From the NCBI RefSeq assembly GCF_019802055.1, contig NZ_JAHVHW010000004.1, positions 620,001-684,000 on the forward strand: a stretch of DNA of 64,000 nucleotides. The letters are read 5' to 3'. Positions within the stretch are counted from its first letter, which is position 1, and every line of letters begins with the position of its first letter. Source of the DNA: Ferrimonas balearica (GTDB lineage: Bacteria; Pseudomonadota; Gammaproteobacteria; Enterobacterales; Shewanellaceae). Below, in pieces: positions 1 to 13,244 of the stretch. The notes beneath the pieces were generated by a model. The model had not been told where the DNA came from, searched no databases, and was given only the letters and a program-made list of their open reading frames with translations. Both the position numbers and the translations under genes were made by a program.

Positions 1-2
1 TT

Positions 3-1091
3 CTGGTGATGCCACATGGCGGTCCCATTGGCATTCAGGACGACCGCAACTTCAACCCTGACCAGCAGTACTTTGTCTCACGGGGCTACAGCACCCTTCG
101 TGTTAATTACCGAGGCTCCAGCGGCAGGGGACAGTCCTTTATGGAACTGGGTGTGGGAGAGCAGGGCAGAGAGATTGAAGCGGATATTCAGGCGGTGGCG
201 GAGCAAGTTCAAGCCCGCTACAACTTTACCCACCGCTGCACTTTTGGCACCAGCTACGGCGGCTACTCCGCCATAGCACTCACTATCCAGAATCCCGGCT
301 TCTACCACTGTGCCATTTCAGGGTTCGGTCTGACCGATCTCTCCCTGATCTACAACAGTGGCAATTTTGCAGTGCATGGTCGACTGCGTGAAGCCGTTGA
401 ACGGACCTATGGCGATGCCCCTGACCAGGATCTGATACTGCGTCCCCGCTCACTGATTCAGCAGGCGGATAAGATCGAGGTACCTTTGCTGTTGTACATC
501 GGCTTACAAGATAAGACCGTAGATACTGAGCATTTCCATCGATTGACTATGCAACTGGATCGCCTGGAGAAGCCCTACAACAGTTCCCTATTTAAGCGCT
601 CCGGCCACGGCCACGACGACTGGACTCCCCATCGGCTTGAGCTGACCATGGTTGATGAGTTTATCCGGCGGACGTTGAACCTGGCTCCGCCATCAGCGCC
701 AGAAGATCGGGCCATTCTGGCTGATGAAATTATGTCGCTGGGCTACCACTACAATCAGGGCCGGTGGTTACACAAGGATCCGATATTTACCCGCCAGCTT
801 TACCAATTGGCCATCGATCTCGGCAGTGTCGATGCCATCGCCAATCTAGGCTTTATGTATGACAACGCGCTGGGGGGCGTGGGAAGCCCCGATAAAGCCT
901 TTTCCCTCTATCAGGAAGCGCATGAGAAAGGCAGTCGGTTAGGTTCCTTAAACCTGGCAGACTGCTATTACGAAGGACGCCATGTCGAGGCGGACAAACC
1001 GCGTGCGATTGAGATGATGCGTACCTTGCAACAGGGTGACGACTGGGTCGCCACACGGGCGGGCGAATATCTCGAATCCTGGAACCTGTAA
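3..1091 (+). CDS. S9 family prolyl oligopeptidase-like peptidase, C-terminal part (5' truncated)
   Basis: The window opens inside this gene, and the reading frame is already open at base 3. The visible part starts with the S9 catalytic-domain motif MPHGGPIG. The nucleophile elbow GTSYGG has its Ser about 83 residues in, followed by an Asp candidate in GLQDKTVD and a His candidate in SGHGHDD, so the alpha/beta-hydrolase triad is complete. After about residue 250 come Sel1-like repeats (AIANLGFMYDNALGG; GSLNLADCYYEGR), which usually mediate protein contacts. The N-terminal propeller or any signal peptide is outside the window, so location and substrate cannot be judged. A terminator follows immediately. 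Confidence 0.85.
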   Translation: MVMPHGGPIGIQDDRNFNPDQQYFVSRGYSTLRVNYRGSSGRGQSFMELGVGEQGREIEADIQAVAEQVQARYNFTHRCTFGTSYGGYSAIALTIQNPGFYHCAISGFGLTDLSLIYNSGNFAVHGRLREAVERTYGDAPDQDLILRPRSLIQQADKIEVPLLLYIGLQDKTVDTEHFHRLTMQLDRLEKPYNSSLFKRSGHGHDDWTPHRLELTMVDEFIRRTLNLAPPSAPEDRAILADEIMSLGYHYNQGRWLHKDPIFTRQLYQLAIDLGSVDAIANLGFMYDNALGGVGSPDKAFSLYQEAHEKGSRLGSLNLADCYYEGRHVEADKPRAIEMMRTLQQGDDWVATRAGEYLESWNL

Positions 1092-1092
1092 C

Positions 1093-1124
1093 AAAAAACG
1101 CCCCCGCATTGCCGGGGGCGTTTT
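1093..1124. terminator. Bidirectional intrinsic terminator
   Basis: A perfect 8-bp stem CGCCCCCG/CGGGGGCG (1099-1106 with 1113-1120) has an A-tract on its left and a T-tract on its right. It therefore works for the S9 gene (+) and for erpA (-), which converge here. Confidence 0.85.
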
Positions 1125-1141
1125 GATGTTCTCGGTGCGCC

Positions 1142-1492
1142 TTAGATGGAGAAGGAGGCGCCGCAACCACAAGTGGTGGTCGCGTTGGGGTTATTCACAA
1201 AGAAGCGACTGCCTTCCAGGCCTTCGGTGTAGTCCACTTCACCGCCAACCAGGTATTGCAGACTCATAGAGTCCACCAGCAGGGTCACGCCCTCTTTCTC
1301 AATGGTGAAATCGCCTTCGTTTACCTTCTCATCAAAGGTAAAGCCGTACTGGAACCCGGAACAACCCCCACCGGTCACATAGACCCGCAGCTTCAGTTCG
1401 GGGTTCTCTTCCTCCGCCAGCAGTGCTTTCACTTTGGCAGCAGCAGCGTCGGAGAATTTGATCGGCATGGCTTGCGCGGCTTCGACAGTCAT
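1142..1492 (-). CDS. erpA: Iron-sulfur cluster insertion protein ErpA
   Basis: A-type Fe-S carrier of 116 aa that delivers clusters to apoproteins in the cytoplasm. The family signature is intact: Cys44 in [12 protein letters not shown] and the C-terminal Cys108/Cys110 pair in [12 protein letters not shown], the three cluster ligands. [13 protein letters not shown] is typical of ErpA rather than IscA. Length matches the family. In a genome with many Fe-S and heme respiratory enzymes, as the hydrogenase and reductase here suggest, it is a housekeeping maturation factor. It lies downstream of the membrane protein at 1560-2312 on the same strand with a 67-bp gap. Confidence 0.95.
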   Translation of the reverse strand: MTVEAAQAMPIKFSDAAAAKVKALLAEEENPELKLRVYVTGGGCSGFQYGFTFDEKVNEGDFTIEKEGVTLLVDSMSLQYLVGGEVDYTEGLEGSRFFVNNPNATTTCGCGASFSI

Positions 1493-1559
1493 CTTTACCT
1501 CTCAGTATTTAGCCCGGCGATTATCCAATACCCGACCAAAGCATTCAAGCATTGGCCGA

Positions 1560-2312
1560 TCAGTGTGCGTTGTGGATCTGGGCCATTGTGGGCTGGCTCA
1601 CCAAATCAGAGAAGGCAAAACTGGCTTCGGTGCTGGACGCCTTTTGGCCCGACGCTTTAGGCAGGCGAACCTCAACCACCAGGCGCTCCGGCAGGAAATC
1701 CTCCGGCAGGGTGAACTCGTTCTCCAACTGCTGGAAGTAGCGGAACGAGAACTTGAGGCTGTTGGCGTCTACGCCCAGTTGAGTCAGGTCGCGGCTGACC
1801 GGCTGGCCATTTTCGCTGCCAAACAGGGTCAGCTTGACCGTGCCCTTAACAAAGCGTTTGCGGATCTTCTGCTGGGTCAGCAGCAGTCGATAGCGGTAGC
1901 GGTTTACGTCGGCGGTGTCGTCCAGAACCAGATCGTGGATCTGCACGCCATCGGCGGTTTTCTCCGGGGCCATCACGTTGCGGTAGAAGGCCAGTTCCCG
2001 CTCCAGGGAATCGATCCGCTGCTGCTGATGAGACATCATCTCCCGGGTTTCCAGCTGGCTTTGCTGCTCCATCCGCACTTCAAGACCACGGGTGGCCAGT
2101 TCGCGCTCAAGCGCCAGGCGCTCCTTCTCCCAGTCGGTTTCGGCATCCTGATAGTGATCCACCTGCTTGTGCAGCGACCACTGTTCAACGTAACCCACGC
2201 TGTACCCCACCAGGGCAACCGCCAAAGCCAGGGCAACAAGGATCAAACCTCGGGGCTTAAACCCCTGTTCGAACTGACACAGGGCGTGCCAGCGGTGCTT
2301 CCATTTCTGCAT
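1560..2312 (-). CDS. DUF6776-like membrane-anchored coiled-coil protein
   Basis: About 250 aa. One transmembrane helix lies near residues 23-42 (GLILVALALAVALVGYSVGY), then a charged, Glu/Gln-rich coiled coil (about 45-110), then a compact C-terminal domain without catalytic motifs. The layout resembles the DUF6776 family often found beside erpA in Shewanella relatives; that assignment is from memory of the arrangement. The second of two in-frame start codons (ATG 2312, after GTG 2315) is preferred. Predicted topology: short cytoplasmic tail, bulk periplasmic. Function unknown. It is divergent from the ClC gene with a 65-bp shared promoter region. Confidence 0.7.
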   Translation of the reverse strand: MQKWKHRWHALCQFEQGFKPRGLILVALALAVALVGYSVGYVEQWSLHKQVDHYQDAETDWEKERLALERELATRGLEVRMEQQSQLETREMMSHQQQRIDSLERELAFYRNVMAPEKTADGVQIHDLVLDDTADVNRYRYRLLLTQQKIRKRFVKGTVKLTLFGSENGQPVSRDLTQLGVDANSLKFSFRYFQQLENEFTLPEDFLPERLVVEVRLPKASGQKASSTEASFAFSDLVSQPTMAQIHNAH

Positions 2313-2377
2313 CACTATCTACTTGTTATCATTACCAGTGCTATCATCGTCCCAGCCGTCAACCACGTCCAGAAGCC

Positions 2378-4048
2378 ATGATCGCCGACTACAAATTCAA
2401 ACTGGCCAATGCCCGAATCAGCCTGCAGCTTTGTCTGCTGGGTCTGCTTGTGGGCGCACTGGCCAGTGGATTGATCGTGCTGTTTCAATTGACGGTGGCG
2501 GGACTGCAGCACCTGGTACTCATTCAATCCGATGATTTTACTGAGCTACCCCTTTGGATGCGAGCCAGCCTGCCAATTCTGGGAGCCTTGATCATCTACT
2601 TGCTGGTCAGTCGTACCAAAACCGCCTATCGCCGGATGGGCATCGCTTACGTGATCCACCGGGTCAAATGCCACTATGGGCGCATCTCCCTGACCAGCGG
2701 CGTAGGCCAGTTTGTCCATGCGGCGGTCGCCCTCGCCTGCGGCTTCTCCGTCGGTAAAGAGGGGCCGGCCGTTCACATCGGCGCCACCGCTGCTACCATG
2801 ATGTCCAAGCGCTGGGCGCTGCCGGACAACACCATGAGAATCCTCTCCTCATGCGGCATAGCGGCGGGAATTGCGGCGATCTTTAACACCCCGCTTGCCG
2901 GTGTGATCTTCGTTCTGGAAGTGGTGTTGCGGGATTATAAGATCCACTACTTTCTGCCCATTATGCTGGCCGCCATCACCGGCGCCATCATCTACCGGGC
3001 GGTATTCGGCGACATTCATGTCTACAGCCACCTTGAACTGGTTCGTCTGCCCCTGGACCAGTACCCCACGCTGATCATGTTTGGTCTGGTGCTGGGTATC
3101 GTGGCTGCCCTGTTCAACCACGCACTGCTGCATGTCACCCAACGGGCCAGCACCCTGAACCTGGCAACCCGGTTTGGCATTGCCGGTCTGGCAACGGCCG
3201 TGATCGCCGCCATCGTGCCGGGCGCCATGGGCGGGGAGCACAGTGCGGTTACCCTGGCCCACAGCGCCGATGCCACCATTCTGGGTCTGCTGATTCTGCT
3301 GACCGCCAAGATCCTCGCCACCATCGCCGCCATCGGTTTTGGCATCCCCGGTGGTTTGATTGGCCCCCTATACGGTATGGGTGCCCTGCTGGGTGCCATG
3401 GTGGCGCTGATCCTGAGCCCCATGCTGCCCCAACTCCAGGAGTACCAGGGGATCTACGCCGCCATCGGCATGACCGCCATGATGGGGGTCTGCCTGAATG
3501 CACCGATGGCCTCCTTGCTGGCCCTGGTGGAGCTGACCGACGACGCCTCGCTGATTCTGCCCTACCTGCTGGTCACCCTGCCGGGCTTCCTGCTGGCCCA
3601 TGAGGGGCTGGGCGCCCGCGCCATCTTCCTGCGACAGCTGGACATTATGGGGTTGGAGTACCGGGTGCCCCCTCTGGAGCAGGCGCTGCAAAAAACCGGT
3701 GTCCTGGCCCTGATGGACAGAAACATCATTCTGGCCCGGCCGGGCCTGGCTGATGAAGAGTTGATGGAGTTGCTCAAGAGCGCCGAGCACCACAGGTTGC
3801 TGCGCGCCACCGAAGAGGGGCAGGAGATGATCACCCTGCACGCCAACTTTACCGATGAGAGCAACAGCGCCCTCAAGCGGGAATCGATCCCCGGACTGCC
3901 CGAGCGCAGTACCCTGGCCGAAGCGTACCGATTACTGGAGCCCAAGCGTGGTGGCGCGGTGTACGTCTACATGGACCAACCGGACACCCCGGTCGGCCTG
4001 ATCACCTGGCCGATGCTCTATCGTTTCTTCCGCGATGGCGAGGTGTGA
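2378..4048 (+). CDS. ClC family voltage-gated chloride channel/antiporter
   Basis: 556 aa with many hydrophobic helices. The ClC selectivity-filter segment GKEGPAVHIG places the gating glutamate at Glu128, corresponding to Glu148 of E. coli ClcA, and the later segment GIPGGLIGPLYGMG matches the second filter region. The membrane core ends near residue 410. About 130 further residues form a cytoplasmic tail that could be a degenerate CBS-like regulatory region, though no clear CBS pair is visible. The usual role is Cl-/H+ exchange, for example in acid resistance. Whether this protein is a channel or an exchanger cannot be told from what I read. Confidence 0.9.
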   Translation: MIADYKFKLANARISLQLCLLGLLVGALASGLIVLFQLTVAGLQHLVLIQSDDFTELPLWMRASLPILGALIIYLLVSRTKTAYRRMGIAYVIHRVKCHYGRISLTSGVGQFVHAAVALACGFSVGKEGPAVHIGATAATMMSKRWALPDNTMRILSSCGIAAGIAAIFNTPLAGVIFVLEVVLRDYKIHYFLPIMLAAITGAIIYRAVFGDIHVYSHLELVRLPLDQYPTLIMFGLVLGIVAALFNHALLHVTQRASTLNLATRFGIAGLATAVIAAIVPGAMGGEHSAVTLAHSADATILGLLILLTAKILATIAAIGFGIPGGLIGPLYGMGALLGAMVALILSPMLPQLQEYQGIYAAIGMTAMMGVCLNAPMASLLALVELTDDASLILPYLLVTLPGFLLAHEGLGARAIFLRQLDIMGLEYRVPPLEQALQKTGVLALMDRNIILARPGLADEELMELLKSAEHHRLLRATEEGQEMITLHANFTDESNSALKRESIPGLPERSTLAEAYRLLEPKRGGAVYVYMDQPDTPVGLITWPMLYRFFRDGEV

Positions 4049-4146
4049 GAGGACGCTCTGCGACTAAGGTGTAGATGGGGGTGAATTGACGCCGGAGCCT
4101 GGCTGGGATTGAATGGTTACATCTTTGCAACATCCCAGTTGGCATC

Positions 4147-5052
4147 ATGGAATACCGGTTTGACCGCTTTACTCTGGATTTGAGCCATCAACGCCTGACC
4201 TGCGATAAAACGCTACTCAGCAGCGATCCCCGCCTTATCCGACTCCTCGAGTTGCTGATTAAGGCGGCACCCGAACCGGTTACGCCGGATACCCTGCTCA
4301 ATGAACTGTGGCCTGACACCCATGTCAGCCACTGGTCCATCTCCCGCCTGATCTCCGATGCCCGCAAGCTGTTTAAGGACGCGGGTGCCGACTTCTCCGT
4401 CATTCAAACCCTGCACGGTCGTGGCTACCGCTTTGCCGTTGAAGCCCAGCGCCGACTCCTTCCCGACGATCACCACGCCCTGAGAGACGAGCCGAAGGAC
4501 ACGGAGAAGCCCGTTCCGGCTGACTCCGGACACTCGCTTTCCTGGCCAATCCGAATCGTGTTGCTGGGACAGGTGGTGCTGATCGCTTTGCTGGGGTGGC
4601 AACTCTGGAGTGCCCCGGATCCCGAACTGCGTATAGGCGAACCCGCCCACCCCGTGGCCCGGATACTCTGGGTGGATGACCACCCGGACAACAATCTGTC
4701 AGAACGCCGTGCGCTGCAGCGTCAAAGGGTGGCGGTCTACACCACCACATCGAGCCACGAAGCGATCATGCTGCTCGACCTCTATCACTACGACCTGATC
4801 ATCTCGGACATGGGACGGGCGGGGGATCCTCTGGCAGGACTGAAACTGGTCAAAACCTTGCGGGAGTCCGGTGATGACACGCCCTACCTGCTCTACACCA
4901 TCATGCCCTCCGACGCGATGTCGGAGCAGGCGCTCGCCCATGGCGCACAGTCTGTGGCGGTAGACAGTTCCCTTCTATTTCAACAGGTTGCGAAGCATAT
5001 CCCCCTGGATCCCGAGCTGGCCGCCAAGGATAATGAAGGCTTAAACCTTTGA
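4147..5052 (+). CDS. Winged-helix / transmembrane / receiver-domain regulator
   Basis: 301 aa. Residues 1-100 form an OmpR/ToxR-type winged helix (Trans_reg_C), ending in the typical TLHGRGYRF. A linker leads to one strongly hydrophobic helix at 133-153 (PIRIVLLGQVVLIALLGWQLW). Residues 171-285 read as a response-regulator receiver: acidic pair Asp177-Asp178 (ILWVDDHP), phospho-acceptor candidate Asp221 (LIISDMGR) and Thr251. The conserved receiver Lys is not evident where expected (AVDSS). With a cytoplasmic DNA-binding domain and a single helix, the receiver would sit in the periplasm, which is unusual. No kinase gene is adjacent. A strong terminator ends the transcript at 5191-5225. Confidence 0.8.
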   Translation: MEYRFDRFTLDLSHQRLTCDKTLLSSDPRLIRLLELLIKAAPEPVTPDTLLNELWPDTHVSHWSISRLISDARKLFKDAGADFSVIQTLHGRGYRFAVEAQRRLLPDDHHALRDEPKDTEKPVPADSGHSLSWPIRIVLLGQVVLIALLGWQLWSAPDPELRIGEPAHPVARILWVDDHPDNNLSERRALQRQRVAVYTTTSSHEAIMLLDLYHYDLIISDMGRAGDPLAGLKLVKTLRESGDDTPYLLYTIMPSDAMSEQALAHGAQSVAVDSSLLFQQVAKHIPLDPELAAKDNEGLNL

Positions 5053-5190
5053 TAAATAAGTAATTCAAAACAATTCCAAATAATTCAAAGACAAAGCGCC
5101 AGAACGCCCGCTATAACTTCTTCTGCTTACGGTGCTCAGCACAGTGAGCGGATCTAGCGCAACCAAGCCCCTTACCGGGCTCGCTCTCTC
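5053..5190 (+). other. 3' region before terminator; possible small RNA
   Basis: No coding frame is visible. An AT-rich start is followed by a GC-rich, partly self-complementary stretch (AGCCCCTTACCGGGCT around 5167-5182) leading into the terminator at 5191. It may simply be the 3' UTR of the regulator gene, or a small RNA ending at that terminator. I see no match to a known sRNA. Confidence 0.25.
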
Positions 5191-5225
5191 GCCGACAGCA
5201 ACCTCCTTCTGTCGGCTTTTTTTTT
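5191..5225 (+). terminator. Intrinsic terminator
   Basis: Perfect 8-bp stem GCCGACAG/CTGTCGGC with a 10-nt loop, followed by nine T residues (5217-5225). Confidence 0.9.
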
Positions 5226-5318
5226 GCCCTTTCGACCCGCCTCTGAAAAATCGAATCGCCTTTTAAATTCCGTCACTTAATCTCTTTTCGAACTGGGACC
5301 TGGCTCCCCCTCCCCGCC

Positions 5319-5346
5319 TTGCGCCACCGGAAATTGGGGGTATAAT
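5319..5346 (+). promoter_or_regulatory. Probable sigma-70 promoter of pyrLBI
   Basis: A -35 TTGCGC (5319-5324), a 16-bp spacer and a perfect -10 TATAAT (5341-5346) lie just upstream of the pyrL leader. Transcription would start near 5353, leaving a short 5' leader before the leader-peptide ATG at 5379. Confidence 0.75.
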
Positions 5347-5378
5347 CCCCCGGAAAATCGAACAGCACAGGATAAAAA

Positions 5379-5477
5379 ATGAACCGTTTCACTGAGCGCC
5401 GTTCTCAGAGTGTCAGCCGCCCGTCGGCCGGTTCCCCCTTTATTCTTGTTGTTTCTCAAGAAAGCCTCCTTTTTTAA
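5379..5477 (+). CDS. pyrL: pyrBI operon leader peptide
   Basis: A 32-codon leader frame ending in TAA at 5475-5477, within the attenuator hairpin. Codons 20-32 lie in a U-rich stretch (CCC TTT ATT CTT GTT GTT TCT), as in enteric pyrL. In the established enterobacterial mechanism, low UTP stalls RNA polymerase in the U-rich tract, ribosomes catch up while translating the leader, and the terminator hairpin cannot form. The arrangement here (promoter, leader frame overlapping terminator, pyrB 46 bp later) supports the same control. The peptide sequence itself is not conserved. Confidence 0.8.
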   Translation: MNRFTERRSQSVSRPSAGSPFILVVSQESLLF

Positions 5478-5490
5478 GGGGGCTTTTTTA
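5461..5490 (+). terminator. pyrBI attenuator terminator
   Basis: Stem AAGCCTCC (5462-5469) pairs with GGGGGCTT (5478-5485, one G-U), followed by TTTTTT. It overlaps the last codons of pyrL and precedes pyrB, as expected for UTP-sensitive attenuation. Confidence 0.85.
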
Positions 5491-5535
5491 TGAACATAAC
5501 AATCAGACCCTACAGGCCAACCGGGAGCACATCTT

Positions 5536-6465
5536 ATGGCGAGTTCGCTGTATAAGAAGCACATCATCTCCATTCCCGAGCTCACTCGAGAAGAGCTGGA
5601 ACGTATCGTCGAGACTGCGGGTGAATTGAAAGCCAACCCCAACCCGACCCTGCTGCAGAACAAGGTGGTGGCCAGCTGTTTCTTTGAGCCCTCCACTCGC
5701 ACCCGCCTCTCCTTCGAGACCGCCATTCAGCGCCTCGGCGGCAGCGTCATCGGTTTCGACAGTGGCGGTAACACCTCTTTGGCCAATAAGGGCGAAACTC
5801 TGGCGGACTCCGTTCGGGTGATCAGCTCCTACGTGGACGCTTTTGTGATGCGCCACCCCCAGGAGGGCGCCGCCCGCCTGGCTTCCGAATTCTCCGGCGG
5901 CGTACCGGTGATCAACGGCGGCGATGGCGCCAACCAGCACCCCTCACAGACCCTGCTGGACCTGTTCTCCCTGTACGAAACCCAGGGACGGCTGGATGAC
6001 CTCAACGTCGCCTTTGTGGGTGACCTGAAGTATGGCCGTACCGTTCACTCCCTGACCCAGGCCCTGGCCAAGTTCAACAATGTGACCTTCTACTTCATCG
6101 CCCCGGAAGCGCTGGCGATGCCGGACTACATCTGCGAAGAGCTGGATGACGCGGGCCTCACCTACCACGTGCTGACCAGCATGGATGAGGTGATCCCCGA
6201 GTTGGATATCCTCTACATGACCCGGGTACAGAAGGAGCGCTTTGACGAGTCCGAGTACGCCCACGTGAAATCCGCTTACGTACTCAGCGCCGCCACCCTC
6301 GAGGGCGCCCGTCCCAACCTTAAGGTGCTACACCCGCTGCCCCGGGTGGATGAGATCACCACCGACGTGGACGCCACCCCCCACGCCTACTACTTCCAGC
6401 AAGCGGAAAACGGCATCTACGCCCGTCAGGCCCTGCTGGCCCTGGTGCTTAACGAGTCCCTGTAA
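5536..6465 (+). CDS. pyrB: Aspartate carbamoyltransferase catalytic subunit
   Basis: 309 aa, matching the E. coli catalytic chain in length. It condenses carbamoyl phosphate with aspartate in the first committed step of pyrimidine synthesis. The carbamoyl-phosphate binding motif [12 protein letters not shown] and the downstream [17 protein letters not shown] and [10 protein letters not shown] motifs are intact. It is followed 11 bp later by the regulatory subunit, so it forms the class B dodecameric enzyme inhibited by CTP. Expression is expected to be controlled by the pyrL attenuator. Confidence 0.98.
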   Translation: MASSLYKKHIISIPELTREELERIVETAGELKANPNPTLLQNKVVASCFFEPSTRTRLSFETAIQRLGGSVIGFDSGGNTSLANKGETLADSVRVISSYVDAFVMRHPQEGAARLASEFSGGVPVINGGDGANQHPSQTLLDLFSLYETQGRLDDLNVAFVGDLKYGRTVHSLTQALAKFNNVTFYFIAPEALAMPDYICEELDDAGLTYHVLTSMDEVIPELDILYMTRVQKERFDESEYAHVKSAYVLSAATLEGARPNLKVLHPLPRVDEITTDVDATPHAYYFQQAENGIYARQALLALVLNESL

Positions 6466-6476
6466 CGGAGCCGACC

Positions 6477-6941
6477 ATGACCAAAGATACCCAACTTCAG
6501 GTAGAAGCCATCAAGAACGGCTCCGTCATCGACCACATCCCGGCACACTCCGGCATCAAGGTGCTGCGCCTGTTCCAACTGCACAAGTCTGAGAACCGCA
6601 TCACCATCGGTCTGAACCTGCCCTCCTCGGCACTGGGCCATAAGGATCTCATTAAGATTGAGAACCTGTTTATCGACGAGGAGTTGGCCAACCAGCTGGC
6701 GCTGCTGGCCCCGAACTGCACGGTCAACCAGATCGAAGACTACGAGGTGGTGCGCAAGCTGCAGCTCTCCCTGCCAGAGCAGGTGGTCGGCGTGTTCCAG
6801 TGCCCCAACAGCAACTGCATCAGCCACAGCGAGCCGGTACCCAGCCGCTTTACCCTCAGCAGCAAGCACGACCCGATCAAACTCAAGTGCCACTACTGTG
6901 AAAAGGCGTTTACCCGCGAGAGCATGAGCGAGCGCCGCTAA
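6477..6941 (+). CDS. pyrI: Aspartate carbamoyltransferase regulatory subunit
   Basis: 154 aa, full length. The N-terminal allosteric domain binds CTP/ATP. The C-terminal zinc domain shows four Cys ligands in CPNSNC and CHYC (residues about 110-142) and contacts PyrB. It starts 11 bp after pyrB with a GGAG-like ribosome site and is co-transcribed. Confidence 0.97.
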   Translation: MTKDTQLQVEAIKNGSVIDHIPAHSGIKVLRLFQLHKSENRITIGLNLPSSALGHKDLIKIENLFIDEELANQLALLAPNCTVNQIEDYEVVRKLQLSLPEQVVGVFQCPNSNCISHSEPVPSRFTLSSKHDPIKLKCHYCEKAFTRESMSERR

Positions 6942-6953
6942 GCGACACCCCGA

Positions 6954-6983
6954 ACATCACGCTGCCATCCGGTGGCGTGATGT
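6954..6983 (+). terminator. Stem-loop after pyrI, weak terminator
   Basis: ACATCACGC (6954-6962) pairs with GCGTGATGT (6975-6983). Only a broken pyrimidine run follows, so termination may be inefficient or factor-assisted. Confidence 0.45.
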
Positions 6984-7201
6984 CCGCTTTCTCCCCCCAT
7001 TTTTTCCAGCCATGTCGGCTTTTCCACCACCCTGTGATCACGCCGCTTGATCATCCGCGCCAAAAAGTGACACTCTCACCACCACAGGACGGCAACCTGA
7101 AACCGTGCAGAGCCGCTGGCCAGTGCCGGTTTCCGCCCACCATTTCAGCCATTGTTGAGCCAACCTCAGAGTTGGCCGGAAAGGATCCAGTAAGGAGAAC
7201 C

Positions 7202-8491
7202 ATGAACCGCAGCGAATCCCTGTTTGAACAGGCCCAGAAAACCATCCCCGGTGGCGTTAACTCCCCGGTTCGTGCCTTTAAAGGCGTAGGCGGCACTCCG
7301 GTCTTTATTGACCACGCCGATGGCGCCTACCTGTACGATGTGGATGGCAAACGCTACATCGATTACGTTGGCTCCTGGGGCCCGATGATTCTGGGTCACA
7401 ACCATCCTGAGATCCGCTCTGCGGTACTGGCTGCGGTAGAGAAAGGTCTCTCCTACGGCGCCCCCACCGCTTCCGAAGTGGAGATGGCGGAACTGGTGTG
7501 CGAAATCCTGCCCTCAGTGGACCAGGTCCGTATGGTGAACTCCGGCACCGAAGCCACCATGAGCGCACTGCGTCTGGCCCGTGGTTTCACCAACCGTGAC
7601 AAGTTCATCAAGTTCGAAGGTTGCTACCACGGCCACGCTGACTGCCTGCTGGTAAAAGCCGGCTCCGGCATGCTGACCTTTGGTGAGCCCACCAGCCCGG
7701 GCGTACCCGCTGACTTCGCCAAGCACACCCTGACTGCCGACTACAACAAGCTGGATTCCGTTAAGGCGCTGTTTGAAGCCAACCCGGATGACATCGCTGC
7801 CGTAATCCTGGAGCCGGTTGCCGGCAACATGAACTGCATCCCGCCGGTCCCGGGCTTCCTGGAAGGCCTGCGTGCCCTGTGTGACCAGTACGGCGCTCTG
7901 CTGATCATCGACGAAGTGATGACCGGCTTCCGTGTTGCTCTGGACTGTGCTCACGGCCACTACGGCGTGAAGCCGGACCTGGTGTGTCTGGGTAAGGTGA
8001 TTGGCGGCGGCATGCCGGTAGGCGCCTTCGGTGGTCGTGCCGACGTGATGGCTCACCTGGCCCCCAACGGCCCGGTATACCAGGCCGGTACCCTGTCCGG
8101 TAACCCGGTTGCCATGGCGGCGGGTAAAGCTCAGCTGAAACTGCTGCAGCGCCCCGGCCTGTACGACGAACTGGCCGCGAAGACCGAAACCCTGATCAAG
8201 GGCTTCAAAGCGGCGGCGGATAAGAACGGCGTACCGATGGCGATCAACTACGTGGGTGGCATGTTCGGCTTCTTCTTTACCGACGAAACGGAAGTGAACA
8301 CCTTCGAGCAGGTCTCCAAGTGCAACATGGACCACTTCAAAGCGTTCTTCCACGGCATGCTGGATGAGGGCGTAAACCTGGCGCCGTCCGCCTTTGAAGC
8401 AGGCTTCCTCTCCATGGCTCACAGCGACGAAGACATTGCGGCCACTATCGCCGCAGCTGACCGTGTGCTGGCCAAGATCGCCGCGGCCTGA
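7202..8491 (+). CDS. hemL: Glutamate-1-semialdehyde 2,1-aminomutase
   Basis: PLP enzyme that converts glutamate-1-semialdehyde to 5-aminolevulinate in the C5 heme pathway. The frame is open further upstream, but ATG 7202 is chosen because AAGGAG lies 6 nt before it and [26 protein letters not shown] is the canonical N-terminus. This gives 429 aa, the usual length. The Schiff-base lysine is Lys265 in [16 protein letters not shown], the same number as in E. coli. The high heme demand of the cytochromes nearby is served by this pathway, but there is no operon link. Confidence 0.97.
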   Translation: MNRSESLFEQAQKTIPGGVNSPVRAFKGVGGTPVFIDHADGAYLYDVDGKRYIDYVGSWGPMILGHNHPEIRSAVLAAVEKGLSYGAPTASEVEMAELVCEILPSVDQVRMVNSGTEATMSALRLARGFTNRDKFIKFEGCYHGHADCLLVKAGSGMLTFGEPTSPGVPADFAKHTLTADYNKLDSVKALFEANPDDIAAVILEPVAGNMNCIPPVPGFLEGLRALCDQYGALLIIDEVMTGFRVALDCAHGHYGVKPDLVCLGKVIGGGMPVGAFGGRADVMAHLAPNGPVYQAGTLSGNPVAMAAGKAQLKLLQRPGLYDELAAKTETLIKGFKAAADKNGVPMAINYVGGMFGFFFTDETEVNTFEQVSKCNMDHFKAFFHGMLDEGVNLAPSAFEAGFLSMAHSDEDIAATIAAADRVLAKIAAA

Positions 8492-8508
8492 AGCGTTCGC
8501 GCCTGATC

Positions 8509-8538
8509 AAAAAAACCGCCCAATCGGGCGGTTTTTTA
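8509..8538. terminator. Bidirectional intrinsic terminator
   Basis: AACCGCCC (8514-8521) pairs with GGGCGGTT (8526-8533), with an A-tract before and a T-tract after. It serves hemL (+) and possibly the M60 peptidase gene (-). Confidence 0.85.
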
Positions 8539-8569
8539 TTGTTGTCCCGGTCAGCCGAATCCGCAGTGA

Positions 8570-12973
<4,404 letters not shown>

Positions 12974-13208
12974 TCACTCGCCAGGCGCATTCCGCACTGC
13001 CCGTTTGAGGGAGTTCGCTTCTTTTTGCGGACAGTGGATTCAACACCTTGTTATTGAAGAAGAGATGAAAAACAAGAAGTGAACGATATGTTATCGGGGC
13101 GCTAGGGTGCCCGCTGTATGCTGCTTGTATTAAAAGGGGGGAGGCGCGACTGGTCAGAGTTCTCGCCAGCAGGAGGAGGAATTTGGGCAAGCGCGTTAAG
13201 AGCAGAGA

Positions 13209-13232
13209 GTGCCACCTCTTATTGGGTGGCAC
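13209..13232 (-). terminator. Hairpin downstream of the ToxR-like gene
   Basis: Stem GTGCCACC/GGTGGCAC with an 8-nt loop, just past the 3' end of the minus-strand regulator. There is no clear T-tract on that strand, so the terminator call is weak. Confidence 0.35.
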
Positions 13233-13244
13233 CGATGGGCGGCA

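Noticed and set aside
6977-7201. N-terminal extension of HemL by 75 residues
   Set aside because: The extension has no HemL similarity, while ATG 7202 has a strong ribosome site and gives the standard length and Lys265 numbering.
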